This document shows, in pieces, positions 8,453-16,258 of a stretch of DNA of 64,000 bases. Each line of letters begins with the position of its first letter. The first letter of the stretch is position 1. Source of the DNA: Clostridium sp. (GTDB lineage: Bacteria; Cyanobacteriota; Vampirovibrionia; Gastranaerophilales; Gastranaerophilaceae); assembly GCA_018362895.1 (NCBI GenBank), contig JAHALR010000010.1:101909-165908 (forward strand). Reading direction: 5' to 3'. The notes under the pieces are model-generated. The model made no database searches. It had not been told where the DNA came from and saw nothing but the letters and a program-made list of their open reading frames with translations. Position numbers and translations under genes: made by a program.

Positions 8453-10052
8453 CAGATATATCTCCGGTTTTTATGTCTTCTTTTTCAGGCTGGCTGTTTT
8501 TTGAATCAGCTCTAAAATGTGCACCAATAGATTCTTTTCTTATGAGAGCGGAGTCAATTATTGCATCAGCAACATAAAGCATGTTTCTTAGTTCATATTC
8601 TTCATAAGAAACGCATTTATCTTTGTGTTTTAATTGTTTTTTTATTTCGTTTATTTCAGATTTTGCTCTCATTAAAGAAGCTTCAGTTCTAATTATTCCG
8701 ACTTTTTCCCACATAATACGCTTTAATGTAGAGACAAGTTCTGCGACATCTGTTTCTTCATCATCAGCAGAATCTTCGGCTGTATATTTTTTTATGGTTG
8801 TCATGACTGCTTCATCAATAATATCTGAAGATTGAAGTTTTTTGCCGGAAATCGTATTAACCAATTCATAAGCAGAAACAACACATTCAAGAAGAGAGTT
8901 ACTTGCAAGTCTGTTTGCACCGTGTAAAGAAGTGCATGCGACCTCGCCGATAGCAAATAAGTTATCAATAGAGGTTTTTCCGTTCACTTCTGTTTTTATA
9001 CCGCCCATACAATAATGTGCAGCAGGAGAAACCGGAATATAGTCTTTGGTAACATCAATATTGTTCTCCAAACAATTTTTATATATATTGGGAAATCTCT
9101 GTTTAAATTTTTCAATAGGAATCAATGTTGCATCGAGAAAAATCTTGTTGCCCTGTGCAAGCTGAGAGAAAATTGCTCTGGCAACAATGTCTCTTGGGGC
9201 AAGATCTTTTTGCGGATGAAGTTTTTCCATGAAATATTCACCGTTTTGGTTTATAAGTTTTGCACCTTCACCTCTTACTGATTCAGAAATAAGAAATCTT
9301 GAGTCGTCATTTTCAATTGATAACGCTGTCGGATGGAATTGTATAAATTCCATGTCTTTTATTTTTGCATTTGCCCTGATACCCAGTGCTAAACCATCAC
9401 CCGTCGTAACAGAAGGATTGGTTGTATATTTGTAAATCTGACCGGTTCCTCCTGTTGCAAGAATTGTTACAGGAGCATATAAGGCCTCATATTCATTTGT
9501 TGCGCTGTTATAAGATATTACACCTCTGCATTGTTTTTTTGAATCAATTAAAAGGTCAACAGCAAGTGTTTGTTCATAAATGGAAATATTATTGTCTTTT
9601 TTAACTTTTTCAACAAGAGCTTTTTCTATTCCATATCCTGTTGCATCACCACCGACATGGAGAATTCTTCTAACGCTGTGAGCCCCTTCCAAAGTGAAAT
9701 TAAGTTTATTTTCAGAGTTTTTATCAAAAACAACGCCATATTTCATTAAATCATCAATAGCATAACGACTGTTTTCTGAAATAAATTTAACCACGTTAAA
9801 ATCACATAGGCCACAGCCAGCTTTGATAGTATCAGCAATATGGAGACTGACAGAATCCGGTTTATTTTCAGGCAGAACGCCGACAATACCGCCTTGGGCA
9901 TATCTTGAATTGCATTCGGCAAGTTGTGATTTTGTTAACAAAAGAATGCCGTCAGGAAGTGTCATGGTTTCGGATAATTTTATTGCGGCATATAAACCTG
10001 CTATACCGCTACCTACAATGATTACAGAATATTTAGAATGTTTCATCGGCAT
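8430..10052 (-). CDS. nadB: L-aspartate oxidase
   Basis: FAD enzyme oxidising L-aspartate to iminoaspartate for quinolinate synthesis. The 540-residue protein has an N-terminal FAD site (IIVGSGIAGLYAAIKLS), the succinate dehydrogenase/fumarate reductase-like core with HVGGDATGYGIEKAL, EFIQFHPTAL and SVRGEGAKLIN, and HYCMGGIKTEVNGKTSIDNL near residue 350. The start at 10052 is supported by AGAGGT seven bases upstream. In anaerobes NadB commonly passes electrons to fumarate rather than oxygen; here co-transcription with etfBA raises the possibility of another acceptor. It heads the nadB-nadC-etfB-etfA operon. Confidence 0.95.
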   Translation of the reverse strand: MPMKHSKYSVIIVGSGIAGLYAAIKLSETMTLPDGILLLTKSQLAECNSRYAQGGIVGVLPENKPDSVSLHIADTIKAGCGLCDFNVVKFISENSRYAIDDLMKYGVVFDKNSENKLNFTLEGAHSVRRILHVGGDATGYGIEKALVEKVKKDNNISIYEQTLAVDLLIDSKKQCRGVISYNSATNEYEALYAPVTILATGGTGQIYKYTTNPSVTTGDGLALGIRANAKIKDMEFIQFHPTALSIENDDSRFLISESVRGEGAKLINQNGEYFMEKLHPQKDLAPRDIVARAIFSQLAQGNKIFLDATLIPIEKFKQRFPNIYKNCLENNIDVTKDYIPVSPAAHYCMGGIKTEVNGKTSIDNLFAIGEVACTSLHGANRLASNSLLECVVSAYELVNTISGKKLQSSDIIDEAVMTTIKKYTAEDSADDEETDVAELVSTLKRIMWEKVGIIRTEASLMRAKSEINEIKKQLKHKDKCVSYEEYELRNMLYVADAIIDSALIRKESIGAHFRADSKNSQPEKEDIKTGDISDESKIIA

Positions 10053-10253
10053 AAGTTTACCTCTTCACTAAATATTAATACAAATATAAAAATTTTACTA
10101 CTAACTATGTAGCGTTTTTGCGATTATATTTACATTTGATTGCAATTTGGCGGTTTTGGTTGTATTTTTAAATAGCAAACGGTTTTTTGTTAACTTTTGT
10201 TAATTATATTGCAGACAACTAACAAATTTTTTTTTATTCAGTTATTAAGCAAG

Positions 10254-10259
10254 TATAAT
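10254..10259 (+). promoter_or_regulatory. Candidate -10 box for the 77-residue protein gene
   Basis: A perfect TATAAT lies 32 bp before the ATG at 10292 and a clear ribosome-binding site (ACGGAGGAAAA) follows. No convincing -35 box sits at standard spacing. The 239-bp region between nadB and this gene is otherwise AT-rich with no feature I can name. Confidence 0.4.
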
Positions 10260-10291
10260 CAAAAAACCTACATCTATGTAACGGAGGAAAA

Positions 10292-10525
10292 ATGATACAA
10301 CAACCTACTAATTATTTGCCTGTACAGCAAGCAGCAGTACAACAGCAAATGGTCCAGGGACAGGTACCTGCTCCAAATAAGTATAGTGCCATTGAAATTA
10401 ACATTCTAGGTGCCAGCGTTAATCCTGCGCAGGCACAACCGGCTCCTGCTCCCGTTCCGGCTCCGCCTGCTGAACCTGTACAACAGCAAATTCCTGAAGG
10501 TCAGAAGCTAAATTACATGGCATAA
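10292..10525 (+). CDS. Small Pro/Gln/Ala-rich protein with PNKY[SN]AIEINI motif
   Basis: A 77-residue protein I do not recognise. It starts MIQQPTNYLPVQQAAV, carries PNKYSAIEINILGASVNP at about residues 28-45, and ends in a proline/alanine linker and LNYMA. The next gene, about 160 bp downstream on the same strand, begins in the same style (MIQ...) and carries PNKYNAIEINI in the equivalent place. This protein therefore looks like the N-terminal module of its neighbour without the helical domain. No signal peptide, membrane segment or cysteine is present. It has a strong Shine-Dalgarno sequence and its own terminator, so it is expressed separately. Confidence 0.75.
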   Translation: MIQQPTNYLPVQQAAVQQQMVQGQVPAPNKYSAIEINILGASVNPAQAQPAPAPVPAPPAEPVQQQIPEGQKLNYMA

Positions 10526-10530
10526 TATAT

Positions 10531-10563
10531 AAAGCAACCGTATAAAAACGGTTGCTTTTTTTA
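10531..10563 (+). terminator. Intrinsic terminator after the 77-residue protein gene
   Basis: AAAGCAACCG (10531-10540) pairs perfectly with CGGTTGCTTT (10549-10558) across an 8-nt loop and is followed by a T-run. Confidence 0.92.
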
Positions 10564-10683
10564 CTGACTTATTACCGAAACATTATTGTTAAGATTTATT
10601 AAATTAGTATCACCAAATAGCAATTTTCAATCTTGAGTTCTATTTAATAAGTATCAAAAGAAAAGATTAATAAGGGGAAAAAA

Positions 10684-11727
10684 ATGATACAAGCACCTTT
10701 ACCAGCAAATTATGGATATGCAGCTCAAATGCCCGCACCGCAGCAAGTTTCTTATCCGCAGCAACAACCTAACAAATATAACGCTATCGAAATTAACATT
10801 ATTGATCCAAAAGTAAATGCACCTGGCACACAGCCGGCAGCACCTGTTTATAATTATCCGCAGGCACCTGTTTATAATTATCCACAAGCTGCTCCTCAAG
10901 CCCCTGCTTACTATCCTCCGATAGCACCACCAGCTCCTGCACCGGCAGCAGCTCCGGCGCCACAGGTTGTTAATACACAAACAGTTAACCAAACACCTCC
11001 GAGTGTAGTTGCTCCTCAACAAGCTCCGGCAGCAGAACCCCAGGCTCCCGTTGAAGCTCCTAAAGAAACAACACCTGCTGCTCAAACCTTAAATGTTCCT
11101 GAAATTGTTGCTCAAATAAAATCTGATAACTTACAACAAGCTGGTGAAGCTATTGAAAAAGTAGCTGATATTGCTCAAAATCAACCTGCACATGCTCCAC
11201 AACTTCTTGATACAGATTTAATGGAAGCTTTGTTAGGTGTAATTGGCAAAGATAGCAGCAATTTAGAAGGTCCGAGTGAACAACAAAAAGAACTCAGACA
11301 GCAAGTTCTTTCTGGTAAACAACTTTCTGATGCAGATATGAAAATTGCTAATGAAATTACTCCGTTAGAAATGGCTGAAAGAAATAAACAATATGCATTG
11401 TTCACAACAGCAATTCTTCAAAATGCTTTGATTGATGAATTTAAGAAAACAAACAACATGACACCTGACATCAAAGATTTGCCGGGTATGGAACAAATTG
11501 TTACAACAATCAAAGACAACCCGAATCCGATGTTGAGAGCAAGCGGTTTGGCTGCATTAGCTTACAATGCAAGACCTGAATACAAACCTGTTATGAAAGA
11601 AATTTTCGAATTGTCTAAACAAGATGCAGACGAAAATGTTCAAAAAGTAGCAGCTGAAGGACTTGCTAAACTTGAAACAATTATAGATGCACAGCCAGCA
11701 GAAGCTAAACCTGCTCAAGCAGCATAA
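10684..11727 (+). CDS. Pro/Ala-rich linker protein with C-terminal HEAT-like helical domain
   Basis: A 347-residue protein without a recognised name. The N-terminus (MIQAPLPANYGY) leads to PNKYNAIEINIIDPKVN at about residues 29-45, the motif shared with the 77-residue protein upstream. Then follows a long low-complexity Pro/Ala/Tyr/Gln linker to about residue 140, including a near-perfect repeat of the heptad PVYNYPQ. Residues 150-335 are helical and HEAT-like, for example ASGLAALAYNARPEYKPVMK and VQKVAAEGLAKLE. No signal peptide is seen. The ribosome-binding site is AAGGGGAAAA. A bidirectional terminator closes the gene. HEAT-like domains generally bind other proteins, so a scaffold role is possible but unproven. 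Confidence 0.85.
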   Translation: MIQAPLPANYGYAAQMPAPQQVSYPQQQPNKYNAIEINIIDPKVNAPGTQPAAPVYNYPQAPVYNYPQAAPQAPAYYPPIAPPAPAPAAAPAPQVVNTQTVNQTPPSVVAPQQAPAAEPQAPVEAPKETTPAAQTLNVPEIVAQIKSDNLQQAGEAIEKVADIAQNQPAHAPQLLDTDLMEALLGVIGKDSSNLEGPSEQQKELRQQVLSGKQLSDADMKIANEITPLEMAERNKQYALFTTAILQNALIDEFKKTNNMTPDIKDLPGMEQIVTTIKDNPNPMLRASGLAALAYNARPEYKPVMKEIFELSKQDADENVQKVAAEGLAKLETIIDAQPAEAKPAQAA

Positions 11728-11745
11728 ATAACGATTATTAACAGC

Positions 11746-11780
11746 AAAAAGCAGAACTGAAAGCTTCGGTTCTGCTTTTT
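11746..11780. terminator. Bidirectional terminator at a convergent junction
   Basis: Twelve-base arms AAAAAGCAGAAC (11746-11757) and GTTCTGCTTTTT (11769-11780) form a perfect stem with an A-run on one side and a T-run on the other. It can stop both the + strand HEAT-like gene and the - strand EF-hand gene. Confidence 0.92.
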
Positions 11781-11797
11781 GTTATAAACAAATTCTT

Positions 11798-13216
11798 TTA
11801 TTTCATTGTTGTTAAAGAATTGTACAATTGGGTCGTTTCATCTATAAATTTTTGCAATTCATCTCTGGTAACAACCCCGTCACCGTTTGTATCTAATTTA
11901 GAAGTAAATTGTGAAATAGAAACAGTTTCAGAGCCATCACCGATTGTTTTCATAATAAAGCTTTTCAATTTTGCATCAGTAATATTTGTTAGGATTGACC
12001 AAAATTCTCTTTGTTCACGATTTGCAGTCGGATTGTTTTTGATAAATTTTTCTATATCCGTTATTGTAAATTTGCCGTCAAAACTGCCGTCATTAGTGTT
12101 GCTTCTTTCCATTTCAGACATCATTGTATTGTACGCAACAAGTCTATACCATTGTCCTTCTTTGTATTTTGCTACTTCTTCTTTAGTAATATTGCCATCT
12201 CTATCAGCATCCATATCATACAATCTCTTTTTTAAAGCACTAATACTAATTGTATAGTTTCCATCTTTTGACATATTTCCGCCTAATGCCATAAGAAGAG
12301 CTCTATCAACACTGCCGTCATCGTTTCTAAATAAATCAGCAATAGCATTATTACCAAACTGTGCAAAAATTTCATCAACAGATATTTCTGAATTGTTATC
12401 AGTGTTTAATGCACGGATTAGCTCATTATTTGCAGCACGATTCTTTTCTCTTTGAATCATTTTTTTGCAAGTATCAATAAAATTGCTGTCTGTAAGAATC
12501 TCTTTCAATTCATCAACTATGCTGCCATCGCCGTTTTTGTCAAGAGCAAGCAGTTCTTCCAATGTTATTCCTTCCTGTTGATCAAGATAAGAAATTTTTA
12601 AGTCGCCAGTGGAGGTTTCAGGGTCGATTTCTTTACCCTGTATAGCATTCATAATAGCCTTCATAATAATATTGCTGTAAAGTCCACCATTGCTAGCTAT
12701 TATACTATCTAAAGAACCATCATTTTTAGGTAATTCTACACCGAGGGTACTAAACACCTCATAAAGTGTTTGTCCTATTGCAGAAATTTCTGCATTATCT
12801 GAATTCATCATATTTTGAATATTTAAGAATAATTCATTCCTTGTAAATATTTTTTCATTTTCACTTTTATTGTGTCTTGAGTCATCTATAATTTTACCGA
12901 GTTCTGTCAAAGTTTCCTCCAGTTTTGCTGAAGGTGTTTCAGGCTTATTCTCTTTAGGAGGGTCAGTATCTTGAACAGGAGGCTTTTGTGTATTTGTATC
13001 AGACGGTTTGTTATCCAACTTATTTCCATATTTTTCTATAAATTCAACAAGCCCGTCTTCATCGGAAATTGCTTCCCAGGAAAACGACTTAACTTCTGCT
13101 TCTTTGAATGTTAAAAGAGCGTCAGTTTCCTGTTTGGAATTGCTGGCTTTTAGCATATCTTTTTCCTGTACTGTTGACGAATAAGCTTTTTTTGAAAAAA
13201 TTCTGTTTATTTCCAT
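11798..13216 (-). CDS. EF-hand calcium-binding protein
   Basis: A 472-residue protein with several calcium-binding loops of the DxDxDG type: DKNGDGSIVDEL near residue 225, a weaker DNNSEISVDEI near 272, DADRDGNITKEEV near 335, and DTNGDGVVTRDEL near 440, plus a degenerate one around FDGKFTITDIEKF. The first 120 residues are polar and Pro/Lys/Glu-rich, probably disordered. No signal peptide or membrane segment is visible. It is a single-gene unit ending at the shared bidirectional terminator. Loops match the canonical 12-residue EF-hand, so calcium binding is likely; its cellular role is unknown. Confidence 0.88.
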   Translation of the reverse strand: MEINRIFSKKAYSSTVQEKDMLKASNSKQETDALLTFKEAEVKSFSWEAISDEDGLVEFIEKYGNKLDNKPSDTNTQKPPVQDTDPPKENKPETPSAKLEETLTELGKIIDDSRHNKSENEKIFTRNELFLNIQNMMNSDNAEISAIGQTLYEVFSTLGVELPKNDGSLDSIIASNGGLYSNIIMKAIMNAIQGKEIDPETSTGDLKISYLDQQEGITLEELLALDKNGDGSIVDELKEILTDSNFIDTCKKMIQREKNRAANNELIRALNTDNNSEISVDEIFAQFGNNAIADLFRNDDGSVDRALLMALGGNMSKDGNYTISISALKKRLYDMDADRDGNITKEEVAKYKEGQWYRLVAYNTMMSEMERSNTNDGSFDGKFTITDIEKFIKNNPTANREQREFWSILTNITDAKLKSFIMKTIGDGSETVSISQFTSKLDTNGDGVVTRDELQKFIDETTQLYNSLTTMK

Positions 13217-13330
13217 TTTTTTCTCCTATGTTTGTTCCCTGCACTATTTTACTATCGTGATTTTTTTTTTTTCTTTAGAAAATAATAGAATTTTTTACAA
13301 TACGTAACAATATTAATAGTTTGTAAATAA

Positions 13331-13360
13331 CTGGCACTCACTCAAAAAATGCGATTTAAT
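13331..13360 (+). promoter_or_regulatory. Predicted promoter, possibly leaderless
   Basis: CTGGCA (13331-13336) and TTTAAT (13355-13360) are separated by 18 bp. Only six bases separate TTTAAT from the ATG at 13367 and no Shine-Dalgarno sequence is present, so the message may start at the ATG. Confidence 0.4.
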
Positions 13361-13366
13361 TGAATT

Positions 13367-13711
13367 ATGTCAGAAGAAATTAGTAAAAAAGTAATAAATA
13401 TTTTCAGCAAACATATTAAACATAAGCCGACAAATACAGACGAGAAGGTAAAATCTTTTGCTGGTTTTTCTTATGTAAGAATGGACAAAGACGTTAACGG
13501 CTATCCTTTCAAAGAAGAAAAGCTGCTTGAATATGCAAAAGATTGTCATTATATAGTTAAGGTTATGAGAGACAAAAATGGCAAACCTTCTTTATACAGT
13601 TATAATGTTCCAAACGACAAGCTTCTTGATTTTTTACTTATGTTTAGAAATAATGAACTAAATGGAAGTATTATCGAAATAGACAAATTTTTGCCGAAAA
13701 GTATAATTTGA
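13367..13711 (+). CDS. Conserved-looking hypothetical protein, 114 aa
   Basis: I do not recognise this protein. It is soluble, basic and mixed alpha/beta in composition, with a distinctive middle (FAGFSYVRMDKDVNGYPFKE) and IVKVMRDKNGKPSLYSYNVP. There is no signal peptide, membrane segment or metal motif. It lies only 14 bp before the radical SAM/DUF2344 gene and is probably co-transcribed with it and RNase E/G. No ribosome-binding site precedes its ATG. Confidence 0.7.
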   Translation: MSEEISKKVINIFSKHIKHKPTNTDEKVKSFAGFSYVRMDKDVNGYPFKEEKLLEYAKDCHYIVKVMRDKNGKPSLYSYNVPNDKLLDFLLMFRNNELNGSIIEIDKFLPKSII

Positions 13712-13725
13712 ACAAAGTGTAAAAA

Positions 13726-16227
13726 ATGAAAAAATTGGATAAAGAATCATTAGAAAACCTGCTTTTTAGTGTCAATAAGCCATATCAGTATGCAGGAAAT
13801 GAGATGTACTCTTATAACAAGGATTTCGAGTCCTCTGATGTAACATTTGCCATTGCCTTCCCTGATAAATATGAGGTTGGGGCCAGCAATTTGGGACACA
13901 GAATCATATATGAGACACTCAATTCAATTGAAGGCTGTATGTGTGACAGAGCTTATGCTCCTGATGTTGATTGCAAACAACAATTAGAACGACAGGGCTT
14001 ATTTTTGTATGGAGTTGAATCCAAAGTTTTTTTATCAGAGTTTGATATACTGGGTTTTTCCCTTCAATATGAACTTGCTTATCCAACTGTACTTGCAATG
14101 TTAAATATGTCCGGTATACCGATCAGAAATACGGATAGAGAGGACTCTCACCCGGTTATTCTTTCAGGCGGTCCCTGTACATACAACCCTGAGCCGTTGA
14201 AGGAGTTTATTGACGGATTTTTAATCGGTGATGGAGAAGACATTCTCAAAGAAACAGTAGAGGTTTTCAAAAAAGCCAAAAAACTTGGTCTAAAAAGAGC
14301 AGAGATTCTCTCAGAACTTTCAAAAATAGACGGAATGTATATTCCTGCCATTCACAAAGGTGCAAAGATTAACAAAAGAATTTTTGATTTTTCAACAGAT
14401 TCTGTTCCTAGAAAATATCCTGTACCTTTTTCGACATCTATTCACGACAGAGCTGTTGTTGAAATACGCAGAGGATGCGGAAGAATGTGCAGATTCTGTC
14501 AGCCCGGACACGTAAATCTTCCTATTAGAGAAAGAAAGGCTGAAGAAATAATTTCATTAACAAAAGCTCTTGTCAAAAACACCGGTTATGACGAATTTTC
14601 TATGCTTTCTCTTTCATCAAATGATTACACAAACATTGAGCCTGTTCTTGAAGAATTAACCTGCTTTTTTAGCGATAAGAAGGTTTCGGCTTCGCTACCA
14701 AGCCAGAGAATAGACCGTTTTAATATACGTTTATCAAATCTCGTGAAAGATGTCAGAAAAACAACCATTACGCTTGCTCCTGAAGCCGGTTCACAGAGAA
14801 TGAGAGATGTTATTAACAAAAATATCTCAAGAGAGCAGATTGTTAATACAACGCTTGATTGTTACAAAAACGGCTATGACAGCATAAAATATTATTTCAT
14901 ACTTGGATTACCAACAGAAACTTTTGAAGACATTGATGAAATGTTAGAACTGCTTGGCGGAATCAGATATAAAGCAAAGCTTATAAAAAAAGAATTGGAC
15001 TTGAAGCAGGATTTGAAACTTAACTGTACACTTTCAATCTTTGTACCCAAACCATTTACCCCTTTCCAATGGGTAGGGCAGGATTCTCTTGAAAAAATTA
15101 CGGAAAAAATTGCATATATAAGAGAAAAATCCAAATCACTCAAGGGTGTTCGTATAAAAATCCATGAAAAATATATATCAGAAATAGAAGCTGTTTTAAC
15201 CAGAGGTGATGCTTCTTTGTGTGATTACATAGAAGCCTTGTATAAAAAGGGCTGCTATCTTGATGCTTGGGACGAAAATTTTGATAAAAAAGTTTGGTAT
15301 GACACAGCAAAGGAGTGCGGTCTGTCAATCGGAGGACTTGCACAAAAGACCTTTGAGCTTGAAGAAACTTTGCCCTGGGACTTTATTAACGTTGGTATAA
15401 AAAAAGACTGGTTTGTTAATGAATACAAAAAAGCTATGCAAAGTGCAGCAAGCGTTCCTTGTGAAATGAAATGTTCAAATTGCGGAATATGCAGTGAATA
15501 CAAGGTCTCAAAACACCTGGACAAGCCTTATGAGCCTGTAATTATTGAAAAAACGCACAAGAGTTTACCTATAAAAAAATATCGTGCAAAAATAACAAAG
15601 AAAGGATATTTAAAGTTTCTTTCACATCTGGATTGGCAAAACACTCTCGTAAAAGGACTTTTTCGCTCAGAACTACCTGTTGTTTTCACTGAAGGATTCA
15701 ACCCTATTCCAAAGATATCATTGGGCTCAGCACTACCTATTTTTATTGAAAGTGAATCTGAATTTATTGATTTTGAGTTGTTCGGTGAACATTCTACAAA
15801 TGAGATTGTTGAAAAAATAAACAGTAGTCTTGATAAAAATGCACGGATTATTAATATTTATGAAATAACTAAAAATACGCCATCTCTGGATATTACAACA
15901 CAGTGGGCAAGATATGAAATTGAACATTTGAACAAAAATCTTTCAAATTTTCAAGATTTAATGTATATTAAAGATAAGCTTACTTCAGAAGATGAAATAT
16001 TCTTAAAGAAGAAGACAAAAAAAGGTATAGACAAATTAATTAACATTAAACAATCAGTAAGAGATGTTGAAACTAAAGACAATAAACTTTATGTAACATT
16101 AAAGACGGGACAAAACACTGATATTCCGTCTATTAGAGCTGACCATTTAATGAATATTTTCTATCCTGAAAAGAAATTTAATATTAAAAGACTATGTTTA
16201 TTTGACGAAAATATGCAGGTCTTGTAA
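13726..16227 (+). CDS. B12-binding-type radical SAM protein fused to DUF2344 domain
   Basis: An 833-residue fusion. The first part resembles a cobalamin-binding radical SAM protein and carries the cluster-binding pattern CGRMCRFCQPG (Cys-x3-Cys-x2-Cys) near residue 250. A small cysteine cluster (CEMKCSNCGIC) lies near residue 580. The C-terminal part from about 605 is the DUF2344 domain (KKGYLKFLSHLDWQNTL, FTEGFNPIPKISLGSALP). In many bacteria the two halves are separate adjacent genes, and the pair sits next to RNase E/G as here. The conserved neighbourhood suggests a role in RNA or ribosome maturation, but the reaction is unknown. There is no strong Shine-Dalgarno sequence, which suggests coupling to the upstream gene. 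Confidence 0.9.
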   Translation: MKKLDKESLENLLFSVNKPYQYAGNEMYSYNKDFESSDVTFAIAFPDKYEVGASNLGHRIIYETLNSIEGCMCDRAYAPDVDCKQQLERQGLFLYGVESKVFLSEFDILGFSLQYELAYPTVLAMLNMSGIPIRNTDREDSHPVILSGGPCTYNPEPLKEFIDGFLIGDGEDILKETVEVFKKAKKLGLKRAEILSELSKIDGMYIPAIHKGAKINKRIFDFSTDSVPRKYPVPFSTSIHDRAVVEIRRGCGRMCRFCQPGHVNLPIRERKAEEIISLTKALVKNTGYDEFSMLSLSSNDYTNIEPVLEELTCFFSDKKVSASLPSQRIDRFNIRLSNLVKDVRKTTITLAPEAGSQRMRDVINKNISREQIVNTTLDCYKNGYDSIKYYFILGLPTETFEDIDEMLELLGGIRYKAKLIKKELDLKQDLKLNCTLSIFVPKPFTPFQWVGQDSLEKITEKIAYIREKSKSLKGVRIKIHEKYISEIEAVLTRGDASLCDYIEALYKKGCYLDAWDENFDKKVWYDTAKECGLSIGGLAQKTFELEETLPWDFINVGIKKDWFVNEYKKAMQSAASVPCEMKCSNCGICSEYKVSKHLDKPYEPVIIEKTHKSLPIKKYRAKITKKGYLKFLSHLDWQNTLVKGLFRSELPVVFTEGFNPIPKISLGSALPIFIESESEFIDFELFGEHSTNEIVEKINSSLDKNARIINIYEITKNTPSLDITTQWARYEIEHLNKNLSNFQDLMYIKDKLTSEDEIFLKKKTKKGIDKLINIKQSVRDVETKDNKLYVTLKTGQNTDIPSIRADHLMNIFYPEKKFNIKRLCLFDENMQVL

Positions 16228-16258
16228 CAAAGTTTATAGAAATTTAAAGGAAAATTGT

